Source: an archaeon (GTDB lineage Archaea > Aenigmatarchaeota > Aenigmatarchaeia > GW2011-AR5 > GCA-2688965). From it: a stretch of DNA of 8,290 nt. This document shows, in pieces, positions 1 through 5,120 of this stretch (the stretch's first letter is position 1; each line of letters opens with the position of its first letter). The notes beneath the pieces were generated by a model. That model was not told where the DNA came from. It saw only the letters and a list, made by a program, of their open reading frames with translations, and did not search any database. The DNA lies in NCBI GenBank assembly GCA_002688965.1, contig NZEE01000107.1:1-8290 (forward strand). The letters are read 5' to 3'. Made by a program: the position numbers and the translations under genes.

Positions 1-108
1 ATGCCAGGAGCACCTCTTGTCTTTCTCAAAAAATAAGAGTTTTCCACAATACTCTTCGTTATTTACAACCCAACGTTCCCATCCCCACCCTTTAGGGACA
101 TGTTTCAT
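1..108 (-). CDS. Cupin domain protein (mannose-6-phosphate isomerase-like), N-terminal 36 codons only
   Basis: From the ATG at 108 a frame stays open to the left edge. It starts MKHVPKGWGWERWVVNN, continues EEYCGKLLFFEKDKR and ends CSWH. This matches the N-terminus of small cupins in sugar loci, whose pattern is PWGxExWxVNNxxYCGKxL, a lysine-rich turn, then CSxHxH. The last visible residue, His36, would be the first metal-binding histidine of cupin motif 1. Such proteins are about 110 to 130 residues and are often annotated as type II mannose-6-phosphate isomerase-like, although many have no proven reaction. The start lies 17 bases inside the HAD gene, the same close spacing as the other junctions. 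The ribosome binding site is weak (GAAG). The call rests on motif similarity over a short fragment, but the phase, the overlap and the residue pattern agree. Confidence 0.7.
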   Translation of the reverse strand, partial: MKHVPKGWGWERWVVNNEEYCGKLLFFEKDKRCSWH

Positions 109-424
109 CGGTAAAGAAGTCTTCATCATTCATTCCTTTATCATCAATATAAAAATCGCCCGAGGGTTTACCCATGATTAGTTTATCATACATAACACCC
201 CACTTTTTTAGTTGTTTTTCGGTGAACAAATAAAATTCACTATGACATTTAAAAGTGTTTCCCTCAAATCTACTCATTCCTCTCGCAGTGTGAAGGATTA
301 TAGTGTGACCGGTGGCGGCCAACTTGTTGACCTTCTTTATTCTTTCTGTTAAGGGTTGCGCTTGACTATAATTTCCATCAGTAAGAGTGCACAATGTCCC
401 ATCGATGTCAATAACGTAAGTCAT
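92..424 (-). CDS. Small HAD-superfamily phosphatase of polysaccharide-locus type
   Basis: A 110-residue HAD protein with all four motifs: DIDGTLC (nucleophile Asp6 and Asp8), HTARG with Thr46, GKP with Lys86, and YIDDKG with Asp94/Asp95. It has no cap domain, so the active site is open, as in small phosphatases frequently annotated as capsular biosynthesis proteins. A role in dephosphorylating a sugar phosphate, or as part of a route to an activated sugar, is inferred from its place between an SDR gene and a cupin gene. The ATG follows the upstream TAA after one base and has no clear Shine-Dalgarno (the sequence before it is CGCAAACTACTAAC), so translation probably relies on ribosomes finishing the upstream gene. 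The 3' end overlaps the cupin gene by 17 bases. The family is clear; the substrate is unknown. Confidence 0.82.
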   Translation of the reverse strand: MTYVIDIDGTLCTLTDGNYSQAQPLTERIKKVNKLAATGHTIILHTARGMSRFEGNTFKCHSEFYLFTEKQLKKWGVMYDKLIMGKPSGDFYIDDKGMNDEDFFTDETCP

Positions 425-425
425 G

Positions 426-1352
426 TTAGTAGTTTGCGTACCAAGGAGAATCGATTATAGCATAAGCTTTAAGCAATTGTTCAATGCCGATATCTAAATC
501 GTAATAGCACTTGAACCTTTTTGAATAAAACTTTTCACTACTAACGATATAGTCTCTTACGTCTGGGTCGGAAGTGAATTCTGCTTTAATAATTTCTAAG
601 GGTATATGTTCCTGTATTTTTTGAGCTAATTGAAGTTTGTTCATATTAAGAGCGTCGTTGCCGACATTATATGTCTCATTCTTGCACTGATTCCACTCAT
701 CTAATGTATGGACAAAAGCTCGACACACATCCCCAATATGCACATAGTTTCGCATAAATTCGCATTCATATAACACCAATAAGCGATCTTTCAACGCTCG
801 ATATACAAAGTTATTTACCAATAAGTCTGCTCGCATGCGAGAAGATGGGCCAAATACCGTGGCCAGCCTAAACGTTACACAGTTGTCCGTCTCTTGGTAG
901 ATCCGTTCTGCCATTACCTTCGTCTTGCCATACAAGGAAACGGGGTTTAACGGCGACTTTTCGGTACAAACTGAACCGTCTTTTGATGTGCCGTAACCGG
1001 AATTGGTACAAGGATATATCAGCCGCTGGTCTTTTGATTTGTTGTCGGCAATATAGCGGTTGGCTTCAAAATTAACATCCCTTGCATCTTGGGGGTGATC
1101 ATCACAGAGAGGGAACCCCACCAATGCTGCTAATGGTAAAATGATATCATTCTTCTTCATTAAATATTTTAATACCGCGGTGTCTCTAACATCTCCCTTC
1201 ACGAATTCAAAATTTTCATGTTGTGCATATCTCAAAAGAGACGTGCGATCATACATCAAATTATCTAACACCGTTACCTTGTGGTCATGAATAAAGTAAT
1301 CAACCAATTCACTACCAATATAGCCGGCACCACCTGTTATTAAAACGTTCAT
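426..1352 (-). CDS. NAD-dependent sugar-nucleotide epimerase/dehydratase (extended SDR)
   Basis: A 308-residue extended SDR, different in subgroup from its two SDR neighbours. It has MNVLITGGAGYIG (1-13) for NAD(P) binding, LAALVGFPLCDDHP (74-87), PCTNSGYGTSK (114-124), YGKTK (catalytic Y141, K145), FRLATVFGPSSRMRADLLVN (161-180) and RNYVHIGDV (201-209) before the GNDA segment of the C-terminal sugar-binding half. These blocks match UDP-glucose 4-epimerase-like and related epimerase/dehydratases of polysaccharide loci. The TNSGYG form at the catalytic Ser/Thr site and the RMRxDLxVNxFVYRA block point to a subgroup often annotated only as NAD-dependent epimerase/dehydratase. It should act on a nucleotide-linked hexose in the cytoplasm, but base and sugar cannot be read out. 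The ATG overlaps the previous stop (ATGA), with AAAGGA seven bases upstream. The TAA is one base before the next gene. Confidence 0.78.
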   Translation of the reverse strand: MNVLITGGAGYIGSELVDYFIHDHKVTVLDNLMYDRTSLLRYAQHENFEFVKGDVRDTAVLKYLMKKNDIILPLAALVGFPLCDDHPQDARDVNFEANRYIADNKSKDQRLIYPCTNSGYGTSKDGSVCTEKSPLNPVSLYGKTKVMAERIYQETDNCVTFRLATVFGPSSRMRADLLVNNFVYRALKDRLLVLYECEFMRNYVHIGDVCRAFVHTLDEWNQCKNETYNVGNDALNMNKLQLAQKIQEHIPLEIIKAEFTSDPDVRDYIVSSEKFYSKRFKCYYDLDIGIEQLLKAYAIIDSPWYANY

Positions 1353-2344
1353 TGTTCGATCCTTTGTTGAATATCATTAAAAACTATTTTTAAGCCATCG
1401 TCAAATGATGTCGTCGGTTTCCATCCCAAGTCTTCATAGATTTTCTCGCAGTCGCACCATTGCGATAATATCTTTGCTTTATGGGTGGTATCAAACTCTA
1501 ATTTAATATCCTTTCCAGAAATAGCAACCACTTTTTCTGCTATTTCTTTGATTTTAACAACATGGCTCGAGCCCACATTATAAGGCCCAACGATTTGTTG
1601 GTCTTCCATGCTTTCGATCATCATCTTTGTGCATTGGACTGTGTCATCAATATAACAATAAGAACGAGTCTCTTCGCCATCTCCCCATATGGTGAAACCC
1701 ACCTCGGGATATTTAATTGCCCGATGAGAAAACACAGGAATCACTGAACCGGTATCTAAACCATAATCTTGATTAGGTCCATAAATGCCAATATATCGCG
1801 CAATTGCAACAGAAAAATCTTTAAATTCTCTGCCGGTGGCCTCAAGCTGCTTTTCGGCGATTAACTTTGCCCACCCATACGACAATAAAGGATTGGCTGG
1901 GTATGCGTCTTCCTCTGTAATCGAGGGGCCAGACGCAATATTTTGCAATTCGATTGGGTATACGTGCGCACTACTCGCGTAGAAAAACTTTTTAATTCCA
2001 TTATGCAAAGAAGCCCGTAAAGTATTGCTATCAATTAGGATATTATCATTCATAATTGAAAACGCTTGGTCGGTGTATACTTTTATACCCCCCACGCGTG
2101 ATGCCATATGAATCACGACATCAAATCCTTTAATAGAATCTAAACATTTTTTGTAATCACGTAAATCAAAGACATTTAATGTTATCTGTTCTAAAATATC
2201 CTCAAGAAACTCTGGGCGGCCGCGAGACAAGTCGTCGATAATTGTTATATGAGATCCTGCCGTCAACAGATTGCGTGCCAAAGGAGAGCCAATTAAACCA
2301 CAGCCGCCCGTGATTAATATTTTTTTATCTTTCCAAAAATTCAC
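1349..2344 (-). CDS. Extended SDR sugar-nucleotide epimerase/dehydratase, GDP-mannose 3,5-epimerase-like
   Basis: A 331-residue protein from GTG at 2344. It has TGGCGLIG for NAD(P) (12-19), SRVGGIKVYTDQAF (82-95), YASSAHVYP (122-130), YGWAK (Y156, K160), IYGPNQDYG (187-195), WGDGEETRSYCYIDD (220-234) and NVGSS near the C-terminus. The order and wording of these blocks most resemble GDP-mannose 3,5-epimerase, with GDP-fucose synthase and UDP-glucose 4-epimerase as more distant relatives. The plant enzyme's catalytic Cys in SSACIYP is His127 here, and a Ser lies where fucose synthase has its catalytic His, so the reaction is uncertain. Start choice: TTG at 2350 overlaps the upstream TGA, but GTG at 2344 has GTGGA six bases upstream and gives MNFWKDKKILITG, collinear with MSFWKNKKVLVTG of the SDR two genes upstream. 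The 3' end overlaps the next ATG as ATGA. Confidence 0.75.
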   Translation of the reverse strand: MNFWKDKKILITGGCGLIGSPLARNLLTAGSHITIIDDLSRGRPEFLEDILEQITLNVFDLRDYKKCLDSIKGFDVVIHMASRVGGIKVYTDQAFSIMNDNILIDSNTLRASLHNGIKKFFYASSAHVYPIELQNIASGPSITEEDAYPANPLLSYGWAKLIAEKQLEATGREFKDFSVAIARYIGIYGPNQDYGLDTGSVIPVFSHRAIKYPEVGFTIWGDGEETRSYCYIDDTVQCTKMMIESMEDQQIVGPYNVGSSHVVKIKEIAEKVVAISGKDIKLEFDTTHKAKILSQWCDCEKIYEDLGWKPTTSFDDGLKIVFNDIQQRIEQ

Positions 2345-2346
2345 AA

Positions 2347-3171
2347 TCAATCCACGTCTTCAAAAGAATATAAGTTATTGAATATCATAGTTTCTCTTTG
2401 TTGTAACATTTGTTCGCCAAAGGCTGTGGCATAAGAATTAACATCTATCTGTCGCTGAGTGTTGTCTTCAAGAGAAACTGTTATATGTCGATTGTCGTGC
2501 GCGAATTCTGTTTGTATCTTATCTTTTACATGTAAAAAGTCTTTGTTAACAAACAGTCTATCAACATACACTCCATTTACAAGAGAATCATCACAATTTT
2601 TTAAAAATTTAAAATTATTCTCTTTAAGAAAAGACAAGATTTCATCTTCTTCGGGGACATTATAATATTCATCCCAAGTGGTACACTCGATCTCCAAAAT
2701 GGCAATTTTACTTAAATATTCTCCCATACTTTTTAATACATTAATATCATTACCCTGTGTATCGGTTTTTAAATATTCAATATAATCAAAATTAACATTT
2801 TCCCAATCGATTTTATCTAAGATATATTTTAAATTTACTTTTGTTGTTTTTTCTTCGTGATCAATTTCATGTCGATGTGGTTGTGGCAAATGTAAGCTTG
2901 AACATCCAATGTTCTTCTTTGTCACGTATATTAAACTCTCTTCAAGTTCTTCAACATCATCTACGGCAGCATGTATAAAATACGTATTTTTAAAATTAGG
3001 ACTATAACTCATAAACATTGCTGATGTGGTAATGTTTTTAAGTACTGGCTCAACTACAATCACAAAACAATCATCTATATCCCTAATCCAATTCGACGTA
3101 TTTGGAGCGGTCGTAGATGCCCCAATATCCAACCTTAAGGAGTTTATATTCTTAGGAATTTCTATTTTCAT
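2347..3171 (-). CDS. FkbM-family SAM-dependent methyltransferase
   Basis: A 274-residue protein. The SAM-binding Rossmann start LRLDIGAS (12-19) is followed at the end of the second strand by VVEPV with acidic Glu41, the usual ribose-contacting residue. The FkbM signature appears as YLKTDTQGNDINVLKSMG (133-150), the family's K-x-D-x-x-G-x-(D/E)-x-x-V/I-L-x-G pattern. IGCSSLH (88-94) corresponds to the common GxSSL segment. FkbM enzymes typically O-methylate hydroxyls, and in polysaccharide loci they methylate sugar residues or chain ends. The glycine-rich loop is unusual: the common GANxG is GASTTAPN here. A tail of roughly 70 residues follows the core (after about 205). The ATG lies 20 bases inside the GDP-fucose synthase-like gene, with AAAGGA ten bases upstream. 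The sugar and position methylated are not predictable. Confidence 0.8.
   Translation of the reverse strand: MKIEIPKNINSLRLDIGASTTAPNTSNWIRDIDDCFVIVVEPVLKNITTSAMFMSYSPNFKNTYFIHAAVDDVEELEESLIYVTKKNIGCSSLHLPQPHRHEIDHEEKTTKVNLKYILDKIDWENVNFDYIEYLKTDTQGNDINVLKSMGEYLSKIAILEIECTTWDEYYNVPEEDEILSFLKENNFKFLKNCDDSLVNGVYVDRLFVNKDFLHVKDKIQTEFAHDNRHITVSLEDNTQRQIDVNSYATAFGEQMLQQRETMIFNNLYSFEDVD
2351..2355 (-). promoter_or_regulatory. Ribosome binding site favouring the GTG start at 2344
   Basis: GTGGA on the coding strand ends immediately before the alternative TTG (2350), too close to serve it, but six bases before GTG at 2344. This supports the shorter protein, which begins two bases after the FkbM gene's stop codon. 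Confidence 0.5.
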
Positions 3172-4126
3172 TATTTTCTTGTCCTTTGTTCTTCAAATAC
3201 CAATCAATAGTGCTTTGGATGCCTGCTTTAATGTTTGTGCCAGGTACATATCCTACAGCTTCTTTAAATTTAGACATGTCGTAAAATCTTCTAGGTTGAC
3301 CGTCAGGTTTGGAAGTATCCCAAATAATATTTCCCTCAAATCCCGTAAACTCTTTAATGGTTTCGATCAATTCCTTAATCGTAGTTTCGGTGCCAGTTCC
3401 CAAGTTAAACGGGCCGGTTTCGTTAACTTTCTCTGCCATATCAATAATAGCCTGCGCAGTATCTACTGAATAAAGGAATTCGCGGGAAGCAATTCCTGTT
3501 CCCCACACTACTACTTCTTTATCTCCTCTTTCTTTTGCTTCGAGAAACTTACGTATAAGGGCCGGCACAACATGCGATGTTTCTAAGTCAAAATTATCAT
3601 AGGGTCCATATAGATTCGCCGGCAACAAAACCACAGAGTTGAATCCATATTGTTCTCGATACGTCCACGATTGAATAATAAGATTCTTTTTGGCCATTGA
3701 ATAACCAATAGAGTTTTCGTCAGGGAGATCTCTCCAGAAGTCTTCTTCGGTATAAGGCACAGGAAGCATTTTAGGGTACCCGCACCCAGCAGCGAGCGCT
3801 ACAACCTTTTCAGCCCCATTAAGGTAGGAGTGGTGCATCACTAATGTTCCCATCATTATATTTTGATAGAAGAAATCTGCGGGTTGTGTCTTATTTGCTA
3901 AGATGCCTCCCACTTTGCCGGCCAAATGTAACACAACCTGGGGTTTGTGTTCTTGAAAGTATGCTGCTACCTGCTCTTCTTTGGTTAAGTCTAGTTCGTT
4001 TCTCAATGGAGCAAGAATACGAAAATCATTTTCTCGTTTCATCTCTTCCAACAGTTTTGTTAAATTGCGGCCAACGAATCCGTGGGCGCCCGTTACTAAA
4101 ACTTTCTTATTTTTCCAAAAACTCAT
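3152..4126 (-). CDS. fcl: GDP-L-fucose synthase-like epimerase/reductase (extended SDR)
   Basis: A 324-residue extended SDR with an NAD(P)-binding TGAHGFVG (12-19), the family-specific AGKVGGILANKTQPADFFYQN block (69-89), catalytic YSMAKK (Y142, K146), NLYGPYDNFD (171-180), SHVVPAL with the acid/base His185, and WGTGIASREFLYSVD (208-222). These match GDP-4-keto-6-deoxy-D-mannose 3,5-epimerase-4-reductase (GDP-L-fucose synthase, WcaG/Fcl) along its whole length, which is also the usual length. It would convert the product of GDP-mannose 4,6-dehydratase to GDP-L-fucose, the donor for the GT11 enzyme upstream. Oddity: where the E. coli enzyme has GSSC (catalytic Ser107, then Cys109), this protein reads AAGC, so the Ser/Thr position is Ala113 while Cys115 is kept. 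Activity may be altered, or the protein may belong to a related subgroup. The ATG has a strong GAGGT six bases upstream. Confidence 0.82.
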   Translation of the reverse strand: MSFWKNKKVLVTGAHGFVGRNLTKLLEEMKRENDFRILAPLRNELDLTKEEQVAAYFQEHKPQVVLHLAGKVGGILANKTQPADFFYQNIMMGTLVMHHSYLNGAEKVVALAAGCGYPKMLPVPYTEEDFWRDLPDENSIGYSMAKKNLIIQSWTYREQYGFNSVVLLPANLYGPYDNFDLETSHVVPALIRKFLEAKERGDKEVVVWGTGIASREFLYSVDTAQAIIDMAEKVNETGPFNLGTGTETTIKELIETIKEFTGFEGNIIWDTSKPDGQPRRFYDMSKFKEAVGYVPGTNIKAGIQSTIDWYLKNKGQENNENRNS

Positions 4127-4127
4127 T

Positions 4128-5120
4128 TTAATACCTCGTTTCTTTCATCATTCTTTCTAAAACTGCTTCCGTAGTATAATTTTTCATTGCCTTATCATAT
4201 GCACTATCAACTATGTGGCTGTAATCACTCCAATTATTTGATATATGAGCGATGATATCCGGTAATTCCTTTTCATCGTCATAATATAAAAATTCCTTCT
4301 CTGGTTCATAAAAATATTCTATCGCGTTCCACGGGTCTCGCTTAACCAACATTAACATTTTAAAAAACGCTGCTTCTACTATTCTCGGTTTAAGCTGAGC
4401 CATAATCCTATCGTCTACATTAGAAAAAACCTTGTTATCTTCCCATCCTTCAAATGATTTAATACTTGTAATTGCGTCATCTTTTAAGAATAAATGATTC
4501 ACAATAGGCACTATTTTAGTTTTACTTAAAATGTCCCATTTATGAAAAGTCGTGATATCACAATCTGTGACCTTCGACCACAGCGTGCTCAAATCTAACT
4601 TTTCATTTGGGTGCCAATGTTGAGGCCCTAAAGTGATAAATTTATAATTAAAGTCTTTTATTGCATTCACTATATTTTCATGTGTTTTACCGCAAATTGA
4701 CCCATAAAATATGGCATCGTATACCTTTTCGTCCGAATTGAACTTTAAAATATTTTCTCTTTCTATCGGAAAAATAGTAGTTTTGAATTTTTCTTTTCCG
4801 CCGTGGTACCTCTTGTTCGTCCATTCGGCCGTATAGGGACAAATAGTGTATACATCTGTAAAGATATTATCTAAACCACAACTTCTGAAGGCTATTCTCT
4901 TATCTGGGTTTTGGAAGGTGCATGGTTGCTCGCCATTAAAATAGATTCTTCTATCAAAATTTTCCATCTGTTTGTGGATTTCAGTATTCCAAAGACAGTC
5001 ATATCCTATGGAGAGGCAAGTATCTTTAATATGATTATATTTTTCAATGTGATTTTCATAATTAAAATATGTTACGATACAATCAGGATAGTTTTGTTTT
5101 AAAGACTTAAATAATTTCAT
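4128..5120 (-). CDS. GT-B glycosyltransferase with CgeB-like C-terminal domain
   Basis: A 330-residue protein. The C-terminal third (about 244-290) reads KPRIVEAAFFKMLMLVKR, then a Glu-rich FYEPEKEFLYYDDEKEL, which is the pattern of the nucleotide-sugar-binding half of CgeB-type / GT-B family-1 transferases (R-hydrophobic-EA, a conserved basic residue, then a hydrophobic strand before D-x-x-E-L). The middle contains AIFYGSICGKTHENIVNAI (136-154), like the linker between the two Rossmann domains (YIGS/YGS plus helix). The N-terminal domain is degenerate. Function inferred: a cytoplasmic transferase adding one sugar of the repeat unit. Donor and linkage are unknown, although GDP- or UDP-activated sugars made by neighbours are candidates. 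Its ATG lies inside the radical SAM gene (14-base overlap), with GGAG nine bases upstream. The TAA stop is followed after one base by the next ATG. Confidence 0.72.
   Translation of the reverse strand: MKLFKSLKQNYPDCIVTYFNYENHIEKYNHIKDTCLSIGYDCLWNTEIHKQMENFDRRIYFNGEQPCTFQNPDKRIAFRSCGLDNIFTDVYTICPYTAEWTNKRYHGGKEKFKTTIFPIERENILKFNSDEKVYDAIFYGSICGKTHENIVNAIKDFNYKFITLGPQHWHPNEKLDLSTLWSKVTDCDITTFHKWDILSKTKIVPIVNHLFLKDDAITSIKSFEGWEDNKVFSNVDDRIMAQLKPRIVEAAFFKMLMLVKRDPWNAIEYFYEPEKEFLYYDDEKELPDIIAHISNNWSDYSHIVDSAYDKAMKNYTTEAVLERMMKETRY
4133..4137 (-). promoter_or_regulatory. Ribosome binding site of the GDP-fucose synthase-like gene
   Basis: GAGGT on the coding strand, six bases before the ATG at 4126 and embedded in the last codons of the upstream glycosyltransferase gene. 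It is among the strongest Shine-Dalgarno matches in the window and shows that the start follows the TAA stop after a single base. Confidence 0.6.

Noticed and set aside
1..91. Possible terminator or intergenic region after the HAD gene
   Set aside because: No hairpin plus T-run is evident, and the stretch is explained by the open cupin frame starting at 108.
1562..1982. Plus-strand open frames at 1562-1747 and 1785-1982
   Set aside because: They lie antisense inside the GDP-mannose 3,5-epimerase-like gene, have no recognisable domains, and the minus-strand protein has clear family motifs.
2216..2223. GCGGCCGC palindrome, also present near 6168-6175
   Set aside because: Both copies lie inside coding sequence and are explained by codon content; two chance occurrences do not make a repeat element.
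1349..2350. TTG at 2350 as the start of the epimerase-like gene (TTGA overlap)
   Set aside because: The only Shine-Dalgarno-like element abuts the TTG, while it is well spaced for GTG at 2344, which also aligns the N-terminus with the related SDR.
3026..3469. Plus-strand frame of 147 codons with a hydrophobic segment that could look like a membrane protein
   Set aside because: It is antisense to the FkbM and fucose-synthase-like genes. The hydrophobic stretch is a by-product of reading their A-rich codons backwards.
3844..5102. Plus-strand frames at 3844-4131 and 4911-5102
   Set aside because: Shadows of the fucose-synthase-like and CgeB-like genes with no similarity to any family I recognise.
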